From: Desulfobacterales bacterium
Lineage (GTDB): Bacteria > Desulfobacterota > Syntrophobacteria > B119-G9
Reading direction: 5' to 3'
DNA: 48,939 nucleotides
Assembly (NCBI GenBank): GCA_026983715.1
Contig: JALSTM010000181.1
Location: 1 to 48,939 of the forward strand
Every line of letters begins with the position of its first letter. Position 1 is the stretch's first letter. Shown piece after piece: positions 27,659 through 35,325 of this stretch. The notes beneath the pieces are model-generated. The model was not told the DNA's origin. It did not search any database and worked only from the letters and a program-made list of their open reading frames with translations. Made by a program: the position numbers and the translations under genes.

Positions 27659-28306
27659 TCATGCCACTGACGCAAGGGCTTTCAACAATTCCATAGTTAT
27701 CCCGAGACCCTTTTTAACGTCTTTGTCTGCCATTGTCCACGGCATACTTAAAATTCCAACACTTTTTGCCCCGGATAAATCAACTCTGGATGGGACCTCG
27801 GACAATTTCACCAGAAAATTAACGGCTTGCGGAGACGTAAGACTTTTCGCGGCTCCTAGAAGCTCAACTATTCCCTCACCAATATGGTCTATATCTTCTG
27901 GAGTATAGGTCTCTGCGATCCTGTTCAGAATGTTTAAAAAACTTCCCAGTATGCGAAACACGCCTTTTTGTTCCAATTCGTCCAAAGCTGCAATAAGCTG
28001 TGGCACAGTCGACTTCAGTAGAGGTTCAGCAGTGGTTGCAAAATCGATTAAATTTTTCATCTGATCAAGAACAAAAATGAGGTTTCTCACGTTTCTCATT
28101 GTCTTTTTTATGAGAAAAATCAGGTCTTCAAACTGGAAATCCGCTTCAATATCGGCCAGCTCTTCTATCAAAGCACGTACCGCTTCATTGACCCTTGGGG
28201 TCAAGTCTTCACGCAACTCCTTGAGGGCCTTTGCCGATTCTTCCAGAGGCACAAGCTGGTTCTCAATCCGGCTTAGGCGTTCTAGTATTTCTTTTTCCCT
28301 TTCCAT
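27659..28306 (-). CDS. DUF1641 domain-containing protein
   Basis: 215 residues, helical and hydrophobic-rich, with a coiled-coil-like N-terminus (about 1-45). The region LIFVLDQMKNLIDFATTAEPLLKSTVPQLIAALDELEQKGVFRIL and the ending near SVGILSMPWTMADKDVKKGLGI match DUF1641, a family often encoded next to sulfide:quinone oxidoreductase-type flavoproteins and formate dehydrogenases. GGAGGAG precedes the ATG. It lies 14 bases downstream of the SQR-like gene and is almost certainly co-transcribed. Confidence 0.9.
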   Translation of the reverse strand: MEREKEILERLSRIENQLVPLEESAKALKELREDLTPRVNEAVRALIEELADIEADFQFEDLIFLIKKTMRNVRNLIFVLDQMKNLIDFATTAEPLLKSTVPQLIAALDELEQKGVFRILGSFLNILNRIAETYTPEDIDHIGEGIVELLGAAKSLTSPQAVNFLVKLSEVPSRVDLSGAKSVGILSMPWTMADKDVKKGLGITMELLKALASVA

Positions 28307-28320
28307 TACTCTCCTCCCCC

Positions 28321-29553
28321 TTAAGCAATCTTTCTTATTTTTCCTGCTATGTTCATCTGCGGCTCAAGAGGCATATCAAGCCCTTTCATCATGAGGTTCC
28401 AGTAAACCCACCTGAACATCATCTTGCCCCAGTGGTTACTCAGCGTTTCATCCAGTAGAGTAAAGGGGCCAATCCCCGGGAAAGGAAATTTACCCGGTAG
28501 TGGTTCAACCTCGTAATTGAAATCAAGGAGTATCGCCTTCTCAAAACCTGACGCAAGGAAACAGGTAGCATGACCATCGAATTTCGGTAGAGCCTCATGT
28601 CGGTCAATTTCTCTCACCATGTTTTCAACCACTGTGTAAGACATGTAGTGTGCCACTGAACCCGCTTTTGAAGTGGGAACGTTTGTGGCATCACCGATTA
28701 CAAATATCCTGTCAACTTTCTCGGCTTTCAAGGTGTGTTTATCGGTAAGTACATATCCCATGGGGTCTCCCAGGCCGGATTCGATCACAGGGTCGCTTCC
28801 GAAATTGGGAGGTATAGCTACCAAAAGGTCATAACCCACTTTATCGCCCTTGTATGATTCGATGGTCTTCTCCTTAGCATTAACACTCGCAAGGTCAAAA
28901 TTTGTAGTTACTTTTATCTTCTTCTTTTCTGCTATTCTCCCAAGCGCCTTTGCAGCCACCGGTTTCGTGAAGGCACCGTCCAGCGGCGTGACAAGTTCTA
29001 TTTCAACCCTGTCTCTGACACCATTTACCGTAAAAAACCAGTCCGCCATGAAAACAAACTCCAGAGGCGCTATGGGACACTTGAACGGTAACTCGGCAAT
29101 GTTTACCACTACCTTGCCTGAATCGAAATACTTGAGCTTTTTCCGGAGAAGCAAAGACCCTTCAAGCGTGTAAAAATCAAATATTTCCTTTCGCCATCCA
29201 TCAAGCATACCCTCAACCTGATCAGGCTTGATGTCACAACCTGTAGCAATTACGAGCCAATCGTAATGATACTTTCCAAGCCGTGTTTCAACTTGCCTCA
29301 AATCAGGATCAATTTTTGTAACTTCGTCAACAATAAATTCGACACCTTTGGGGATAAATTCTTTTTTAGGTTTCAATACGTCATCCTTTGAATAGATACC
29401 AAAAGGAATGAACAGGTAACCTGCCTGAAAATGGTGTTTTTCGTCCTTATCAATTATCAAGATCTCCCATTCGGACTCATCGAGTTCCTTTCTCAGGTTA
29501 GCAGCCACCATGGTGCCGCCAGCCCCTGATCCTAAAATTATTACCCTTCTCAT
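28321..29553 (-). CDS. Sulfide:quinone oxidoreductase-family flavoprotein
   Basis: 410 residues. The FAD-binding Rossmann motif GSGAGGTMVAANL starts at residue 8 and the second FAD motif is VIGDATNVPTSKAGSVAHY near residue 290. Three cysteines usually found in SQR are visible (IATGCDIK near 106, PFKCPIAP near 158 and HATCFLAS near 330), matching the redox-active set. The enzyme oxidises sulfide to polysulfide and passes electrons to quinone. GAGGAGG precedes the ATG. In a sulfate reducer it might serve sulfide detoxification or run with polysulfide; it could also be a related NAD(P)-linked reductase. DUF1641 follows immediately. Confidence 0.9.
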   Translation of the reverse strand: MRRVIILGSGAGGTMVAANLRKELDESEWEILIIDKDEKHHFQAGYLFIPFGIYSKDDVLKPKKEFIPKGVEFIVDEVTKIDPDLRQVETRLGKYHYDWLVIATGCDIKPDQVEGMLDGWRKEIFDFYTLEGSLLLRKKLKYFDSGKVVVNIAELPFKCPIAPLEFVFMADWFFTVNGVRDRVEIELVTPLDGAFTKPVAAKALGRIAEKKKIKVTTNFDLASVNAKEKTIESYKGDKVGYDLLVAIPPNFGSDPVIESGLGDPMGYVLTDKHTLKAEKVDRIFVIGDATNVPTSKAGSVAHYMSYTVVENMVREIDRHEALPKFDGHATCFLASGFEKAILLDFNYEVEPLPGKFPFPGIGPFTLLDETLSNHWGKMMFRWVYWNLMMKGLDMPLEPQMNIAGKIRKIA

Positions 29554-29668
29554 ACTTTCTACCTCCTCCTCAATGAGTTATAATAAATTTCTAGTTTATT
29601 AGTAGACTATAATATCATGAAAAACTTAAATGTCGAATTCATTTTTTAAAAAGAGGGGTGTGCGGGAC

Positions 29669-30262
29669 ATGAAATACACCGGAATTAATCATCTTGCAAT
29701 GGTAACCAAGGACATGGATAAAACCGTAAGGTTCTGGCGTGATTTACTGGGGCTTAGGCTTGTTGTAGGAATGGGGAAACCCGGTTATCGTCACTATTTT
29801 TTCGAGCTCTCAGAAAGTGACATGATAGCTTTTTTCGAGTGGCCTGAGGCAGAAGGAATAGAAGAAAAAGACCATGGCTACCCCGTCACGGGTCCCATTG
29901 TATTTGATCACGTCGCCATGGGAGTAGAAAACGAGGAATCGCTCTGGGAAATAAAAGCGCGACTTGAAGCAGCCGATTTCTGGGTATCCGAAGTAATCGA
30001 TCACGGTTTTATCTATTCGGTTTATTCTTTTGATCCTAACGGCATTGCTATAGAGTTCAGCTGTTATACGAAAGAGTTGGATGTTAGGAAAGAACCGGTG
30101 ATGATTGACAGGAATCCATCCCGGGTGACAATGGAAGGTCCAGAGCCTAGGCCGAATAAATGGCCAATGCCTAATAAACCACCTGCCGCGGACGATCGCA
30201 ACAGGTATCCAGGCGAAGGTAGGGAATTGATTGAAAAAAAACCTCTAAATAAGTTCAAATGA
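29669..30262 (+). CDS. VOC (glyoxalase/dioxygenase) superfamily protein
   Basis: 197 residues from the ATG at 29669, where the family pattern GINHLAMVTKDMDKTVRFWRDLLGLRL begins; an earlier in-frame ATG at 29630 is possible. Two beta-alpha-beta-beta-beta units are visible, with metal-type residues H (near 7), E in FFEWPE, H in IVFDHVAMGV and E in GIAIEFSCY. A C-terminal tail (residues about 145-197) is proline-rich. Members include glyoxalase I and extradiol dioxygenases; which reaction is catalysed here cannot be said. The 1.3-kb repeat island begins after it. Confidence 0.88.
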   Translation: MKYTGINHLAMVTKDMDKTVRFWRDLLGLRLVVGMGKPGYRHYFFELSESDMIAFFEWPEAEGIEEKDHGYPVTGPIVFDHVAMGVENEESLWEIKARLEAADFWVSEVIDHGFIYSVYSFDPNGIAIEFSCYTKELDVRKEPVMIDRNPSRVTMEGPEPRPNKWPMPNKPPAADDRNRYPGEGRELIEKKPLNKFK

Positions 30263-30314
30263 CCTAGCGCGCTATCACACTTTAGTGGTACTCGTGAGGC
30301 TGCTCTATAAAATT

Positions 30315-30548
30315 CCTGAATCCGTGATCGTCCACCTGAGCCGCGGATGCAAGGAAGAGCCCGTCGAACTATAGTACGCTATGTCCGGGGGGCAATGACG
30401 CCGAAGATGGGGTGCACCTCGACGACCCGCAGGCCGTGAAAAGATTACTTGACAAGGCGACGAATAATCCATCCTTACTATGTGACTAACAATCAGCAAT
30501 TTAAACATGTTTCACAAATTAGATATAAAGTTTTGCCACGGATTCGGG
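30315..30548 (-). mobile_element. MITE-like repeat family 1, copy 2 (234 bp, inverted)
   Basis: Exactly the length of copies 1 and 4, in the opposite orientation. The left end CCTGAATCCGTGA is perfect; the right end is CCACGGATTCGGG, two mismatches from the expected form. The interior aligns with copy 1 along its full length. Confidence 0.85.
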
Positions 30549-30582
30549 AAATCAACAATTCTAATCATGGCAAAAGATTTTC

Positions 30583-30872
30583 GGTGGGCTCTGCCCACCC
30601 TACAGGGGATTACTTTTAACGGAAGTTCTGATTAATTCTGATTTCTAGGATTACCAAGCAATTAAACAAGTAGGATGAGCACAAGTGAGAAACCGTCATT
30701 CCGGCCGGAGCGAAGCGTAGAGCTGGAATCTATAATTCTCCCGCTGGATGCCGGATCGAGTTCGGCATCACGTGCATGAGGTCATTGGCAAACTAAGTAA
30801 TCAATCAGAGTTTCCTTAAATTGAGGTTCAACATCCAAAGCTACGAAAACTGTAGGGTGGGCTCCGCCCACC
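30583..30872. repeat. Pair of inverted REP-like hairpins bracketing family-2 copy A
   Basis: GGTGGGCTCTGCCCACCCTA at 30583 on (21 bases, to 30603) and its inverted form GTAGGGTGGGCTCCGCCCAC at 30852-30872. The two hairpins flank the family-2 element at 30621-30815, suggesting a nested insertion between two REP-like units. Each core (GGTGGGC...GCCCACC) can form a short hairpin by itself. Confidence 0.6.
30621..30815 (+). mobile_element. MITE-like repeat family 2, copy A (195 bp)
   Basis: Terminal inverted repeats of about 17 bases: left GGAAGTTCTGATTAATT, right AATCAATCAGAGTTTCC. The interior (CCAA.CAATTAAACAAGTAGGA, GGAGCGAAGCGTAGA, CATTGGCAAACTAAGTAA) is shared with copy B at 46912-47128. 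No gene inside. Confidence 0.75.
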
Positions 30873-31195
30873 TTTTAGTGTTCAAAATGTCTCATTCAAA
30901 GGCTTCGTAAGAGCGCTCTCATCAGCTTCAACATACATTTATGGAACCCCTCATTAATCACCCAAATAACCCGGGACCATTTGCACCTCATGCACATTCC
31001 TGATCAACGGTGATGGATTTCGGCTCTTCGATATACTTTATTACTCAGGACGGCACTCAAAATACGCTCTGCTTCTGCCGGAATGACGGATTTTGCATTG
31101 TTCCTAATACACTCCTTTGTTGTATAAGGGGGCCAGAACTAGTGGATCAATATCATTCTGTCATACTTTTACAAAATAGCAGTCATGAGATCTAG

Positions 31196-31354
31196 GAAAC
31201 CGATGAATCAGTTCTGGATTAGCTATGCTATCTATACCTTCGGTTGAAACCGTGGACTACCTCATTCATCACCCGGATAGCATTGCCCTTTAACCCACGG
31301 TTTTAACCGTTGGCAAGGGGTAGAGGATCTTCCCAGAACCGATTCATCGGTTTC
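31196..31354. repeat. Inverted pair of REP-like doublets (REPIN-like, 159 bp)
   Basis: The ends form a 22-bp inverted repeat with one mismatch: GAAACCGATGAATCAGTTCT (31196 on) and CCAGAACCGATTCATCGGTT (31333 on), each itself nearly palindromic. Inside are a second inverted pair, GGTTGAAACCGTGG (31242-31255) and CCCACGGTTTTAACC (about 31294-31308). The right half matches the double hairpin at 27003-27064. Confidence 0.7.
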
Positions 31355-31566
31355 TCTTATGCCTTGATTGATTCACCATTACCCGGTATAATACAAAAAA
31401 ATCCAGTTCAGGCTATATTCCCCCTGTTATTCCCTGTCTGAACAGAAAACCCGAAAATTCAGTAAGTGGCCCCCGCCTAAATTGGTTAAGTCTGTATTGT
31501 TAAGATCCTGGTTACAAACAAAAAACGATTCCACTTTTTACCCTTTCACTTCGGGAGGTTTTAGGG

Positions 31567-32430
31567 ATGACCTACTTCATATCTCTGATTAAAGGTATAG
31601 GTGTATTTTTCTTGGCTGCTATAGCACTATACTACGGCCTGGCTTTCATAGATAGATGGACAACCGGTTTTAAGAGCCTCTTCACTATAATTGTACTCTT
31701 TCCCTTGGCCCTTTACTCCGCCATGTATATGGCGACAAAAATAATCCCGGATAGAATTGGTGACCCGTGGCAAACCATCGTAATGGTGCTAGTGCTGATC
31801 TGTTTTTCCGGAATTTATAAAATCAAACACCATAAAAAGGTAATTGACTCCTTTCAATCTGCTGCCAAGGCTTTGGGACTCGAGTATCATGAACAGTTAA
31901 AGCTTGCACCAGCCTTGGCAGAGAACCCGGCCCTGCAGCGAGGTTTTATGCCTAAAATAGAACAAGCGCTCTACGGAAAATACCGCGGGGTCGAAGTTAT
32001 TATTTTCAACTACCAGTATGAACAGCAATCATCCGACTACCCGGATCACTATTTTCGCACGGTGGTGGCTTTTACTGACCAGAAAAAGAAGCTCCCTGAG
32101 TTTTATCTAAAACCCCAGGGTCTTCTGAGGAGAATTGTTAAAGGTAGGGGAATCTTTTCCAGGGAAGACCCAAAATTTTCAAAACGATACTCTCTTACGG
32201 GCCCCGACGAAAAGGCAATCAAAAAGTTTTTCTCACGCCGAAAAAGAGAGACATTGCTTGGCATGAAGGGCGAGTGGGCGGTGGGATCGGCCCAAGGTTA
32301 TGTAGTTATTTACGCAGACGAAAAGATGGATGAAGAGGTAGAACCCAGTCCAAAGAAAATGGGGGCATACCTTGAACAAACGTGGTTTCTCTATGATGTG
32401 CTATCTTCTGCTGGCGCTGCATTCCTATGA
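31567..32430 (+). CDS. Hypothetical membrane protein
   Basis: 287 residues with GGGAGG before the ATG. Three hydrophobic helices lie in the first 90 residues; the remainder is soluble, with a strand-rich domain around residues 95-230 that contains YRGVEVIIFNYQYE and a long charged stretch. It has no signal peptide beyond the first helix and no recognised motif. It probably sits in the inner membrane with a cytoplasmic C-terminal domain. I do not recognise the family. Confidence 0.65.
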   Translation: MTYFISLIKGIGVFFLAAIALYYGLAFIDRWTTGFKSLFTIIVLFPLALYSAMYMATKIIPDRIGDPWQTIVMVLVLICFSGIYKIKHHKKVIDSFQSAAKALGLEYHEQLKLAPALAENPALQRGFMPKIEQALYGKYRGVEVIIFNYQYEQQSSDYPDHYFRTVVAFTDQKKKLPEFYLKPQGLLRRIVKGRGIFSREDPKFSKRYSLTGPDEKAIKKFFSRRKRETLLGMKGEWAVGSAQGYVVIYADEKMDEEVEPSPKKMGAYLEQTWFLYDVLSSAGAAFL

Positions 32431-32757
32431 CGTTGGGATGATTCTCGAAAATCACCCTCTTTTAGCGGTATTCACTAAATTGCCTTGACTCGTTGTGGAG
32501 GGTCTTCTATATTTCGTTATGAATGTTGCGTGTGATTGTGGTCGCGCACTTCGGGGGGATTCAGATCTTATTGACTCAAGCAGTACCGAAAAATTCGAAA
32601 AAAACCAGTTAAGGGTTCCAGGCTCGCTTTTACTTAAAACCTTAACCTTCCGAATAGTCTCCGTGGCTTTCCCGGTAGATTGTCATGTATAGGCATTCGG
32701 TATAACTAAAAAACCATTCTTGTTTAGGAATGGCTCAAAAAATATTTTAGTATTCCA
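32431..32757. other. Gene-free stretch, nothing recognised
   Basis: About 330 bases between the membrane protein ending at 32430 and the next gene. I see no repeat of the families above, no good hairpin and no credible coding frame. Confidence 0.5.
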
Positions 32758-34071
32758 ATGGAGTGCAAGGAAACACTAGAGCAGATTCTTAAGCAGGGTC
32801 CCCATCCTCGAGAAGAGATTCTTTGGGCCGATAAACCTCTGCCACGCTTTTTTACCAGTTCCACTACCGTCCACTTCGTTTGCGGCATTTTATGGACAAT
32901 ATGCATTGCTCTTATATTGATACACAGCGCCCGTACCGGAAGCCTATTTACCGGGATATGGCAAGTGGTCCTTATTGCGGCGATATTTGTTCCCTTTTTT
33001 GCTTTGGGTTTACTTCTTATCTTTTCTCCCTTGTGGGAATTCCTGAGAACAAGGCATACTATTTACTCCATCACTAGTGAGCGTACCATAGCCGCCAACT
33101 GCAAACATAAATCTATCATCTGGTCCCGTTCTTTTGAAGAAATCACCCAGATACGCATGGCAGAGAAAAGGGATGGCCTCGGAGATATCATAATCGTTTG
33201 CGGCGTGAGGGTAGTTGGAGGACATGCGGGAGATGAACAGTTTGGGTTCTATAACATTCGAACCCCCCGAGAAGTTGCTCAAATGCTTGAACAACAGGTG
33301 AAATTGGCAACTCGAAAAGACCCGAAAGAATTGATTGAACCTCCTGAGATCACCTGGGCTATGATGCCTGCACCGGATTCCCAACAACCGGTCATTAAAG
33401 AAACATCTCAGAATAGCTTAACCAGGACACTGGTGATTATATTGGTTCTACTTTTCTTTATGAGTGGTCTACCTTTCATCCTTTTTCGCTTGCCATCTCT
33501 CATCCCTCGATTCGCTGATATTGGTATACCCGCTTTTCTTTTTCTCGTGTTTCTTCTCCTATTTCTCCTGCAACTTCGGACAATACTTTTTGCGAGTCAA
33601 AGTACCAAATGGCCCACCACAGAAGGAATCGTCTTAGAGAGTTACATTATTGATGAAGGAGACGGCGGCTATGTCCCGAAGGTGAAATACACCTACCAAG
33701 TGGGCGGTAAAGAATACTTTAACAACCAGATCACCACGACTCAACGTTCAAATACGCTTAACCGCCAACCTGCCGAAAAAATAGTAGCACGATATCCTGA
33801 GGGTGGATCAGTGACAGTTTATTACCATCCGAAAAAGCCAAATTACGCAGTTCTTGAGCCCGGCAGGGGTGCCGGGAATTGGATAGTGGTGGTTATTTTG
33901 CTGTCGTGCCTGCTAGCTTCTGGTATCTGGTTAGCGAAAAGCTGGAGTAAAGTAGAGCTATCGCGTCTTCCACGAACACCGAGAACAGTTGGGCAAAGAG
34001 TTTATTTTGAGCCTGAACCTTTCCGGAGGTTTTTGCCACTTAATATAAAACTTTTACCACGAGACCTTTAA
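32758..34071 (+). CDS. Membrane protein with PH-like and DUF3592-like regions
   Basis: 437 residues. Two hydrophobic helices (about 40-60 and 70-95) precede a region of about 100 residues (SERTIAAN to VAQMLEQQVK) that resembles bacterial PH domains. Two more helices (about 225-245 and 260-282) are followed by a DUF3592-type domain: TEGIVLESYIIDEGDG, KYTYQVGGKEYFNNQI and GGSVTVYYHPKKPNYAVLEPG, then another helix. The combination suggests a membrane sensor or envelope protein; the function is not known. Start codon context is weak but no better alternative is seen. Confidence 0.7.
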   Translation: MECKETLEQILKQGPHPREEILWADKPLPRFFTSSTTVHFVCGILWTICIALILIHSARTGSLFTGIWQVVLIAAIFVPFFALGLLLIFSPLWEFLRTRHTIYSITSERTIAANCKHKSIIWSRSFEEITQIRMAEKRDGLGDIIIVCGVRVVGGHAGDEQFGFYNIRTPREVAQMLEQQVKLATRKDPKELIEPPEITWAMMPAPDSQQPVIKETSQNSLTRTLVIILVLLFFMSGLPFILFRLPSLIPRFADIGIPAFLFLVFLLLFLLQLRTILFASQSTKWPTTEGIVLESYIIDEGDGGYVPKVKYTYQVGGKEYFNNQITTTQRSNTLNRQPAEKIVARYPEGGSVTVYYHPKKPNYAVLEPGRGAGNWIVVVILLSCLLASGIWLAKSWSKVELSRLPRTPRTVGQRVYFEPEPFRRFLPLNIKLLPRDL

Positions 34072-34144
34072 AATAACGCTTGGGCAAAAGGGGGGCAGTT
34101 TTCAAAGGTCTTGCGGTAATTTCAACCATAAAGGGGGGATTCTC

Positions 34145-35233
34145 ATGATAAGTAAGACACTCACCATACTTGTATTTTTTATTGGAGTGGGCATTTGTTT
34201 TACACGACTGGCGCCTGTTTCTGCTTCCGAGGGATTGAAGGATGAATCGGCAAGCAAGCGGCAAGTGGAAATTTTTCAACCTTTACGGGCAAAACTCGCA
34301 TCTCTTACCACGGGAGAGACATTCTTAGGGAAGTTCCTGCTGAGTCAAGTAAACCTTCCGGATCTTGTCGTAAAAAGCTTTGAAACCGAAATAGTTCTTC
34401 CTGGTCAGCCGACGACTGAGGGAACTTTTAACAAGAAAACCATCTTTTTCATCTGGACTGTGGAAAACAGGGGTGATACCGCAGCAAATGCATCAAAACT
34501 GGTTGTTACATGGGCAGAGAGAATCGGGAACGGAGGCTGGCATAACTTGTCGCCTAAGACCTTCGACATCAAACCGCTTTTTGCAAGACCCGGAACGCCT
34601 CTAGGTGCACAAAAGGTATGGTGGTGGATACCGGCACCGGACGAAAACGTGCAACACAAGTATAGTTTCGCTGCATACATAGACCCTGGGAAAAAGATCA
34701 CCGAGAAAAACGAAAACAATAATGCCCTTTTCTCAAATTACGTTTACCCGGTGCAACCAAAGTTACAAAAGAGACCACAGGGAGTATTTATCGAGAGTGT
34801 AAATAAGCCAAGATTAAAGGCCGGGACAAAAGCACCGGTTGTCATGAAAAAACTGTGGCTGAAATCACCGCATGGAATGGAGACCTGGTATATTGGTGAG
34901 ACTTACCCTATCGAGTGGCAGAGCACAGGCATCGAGGGACGTATACGGATTATTCTTAAGGATCGCCACGGCAAAACGCAGACGCTAAACGGCATGATAG
35001 GAACGAACGTTTTAACAGCCCGCTTTTCCTGGAAGATCGGCTCCAATATCAAGCCCGGTTCCATGTATACCATCTACCTTGTCACAACCGATGGCAAGAT
35101 AAAGAGCACGCCCAGTGGCGGATTTAACATCAAGATGAAGCTGAATCCGTCTCCGGCGAAAAAGGCTTTGGAGAAGAAAACAAAACCAAAACTCAACGCA
35201 CCGCCCAAGGGTACACACCACAGGTTGCAATAA
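34145..35233 (+). CDS. Secreted protein with CARDB-like and Kre9/KNH-like domains
   Basis: 362 residues with AAAGGGGGG before the ATG. Residues 1-30 are a signal peptide. Residues about 75-200 resemble a CARDB adhesion module (VENRGDTAANASKLVV, and the closing EKNENNNALFSNYVYP). Residues about 235-335 form a Kre9/KNH-like Ig-type domain (KLWLKSPHGMETWYIGETYP). The C-terminus is a basic Lys/Pro-rich tail. The DNA from 34964 to 35218 is about 94% identical to 37627-37881 in the next gene, whereas the 114 bases before it are only about two-thirds identical. It is probably an extracellular or cell-envelope adhesin-like protein. Confidence 0.75.
   Translation: MISKTLTILVFFIGVGICFTRLAPVSASEGLKDESASKRQVEIFQPLRAKLASLTTGETFLGKFLLSQVNLPDLVVKSFETEIVLPGQPTTEGTFNKKTIFFIWTVENRGDTAANASKLVVTWAERIGNGGWHNLSPKTFDIKPLFARPGTPLGAQKVWWWIPAPDENVQHKYSFAAYIDPGKKITEKNENNNALFSNYVYPVQPKLQKRPQGVFIESVNKPRLKAGTKAPVVMKKLWLKSPHGMETWYIGETYPIEWQSTGIEGRIRIILKDRHGKTQTLNGMIGTNVLTARFSWKIGSNIKPGSMYTIYLVTTDGKIKSTPSGGFNIKMKLNPSPAKKALEKKTKPKLNAPPKGTHHRLQ
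34964..35218 (+). repeat. 255-bp segment shared with 37627-37881
   Basis: Counting by eye there are about 15 differences in 255 aligned bases without gaps. Upstream of the start, identity falls abruptly to about 67%. Pattern suggests gene conversion between the two paralogous 3' ends. Confidence 0.8.
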
Positions 35234-35325
35234 GCCCGGTATACGGCAGTGCGATGCGTATCGAGCCAAAATTATTTGACATGTTCTCTTCCTTCAATAC
35301 GGAGGGAACAGGGGAGGAGGAAGCC

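Noticed and set aside
31010..31195. Open frame of 61 codons in the repeat island
   Set aside because: No ribosome-binding site, overlaps repeat fragments and has no recognisable composition.
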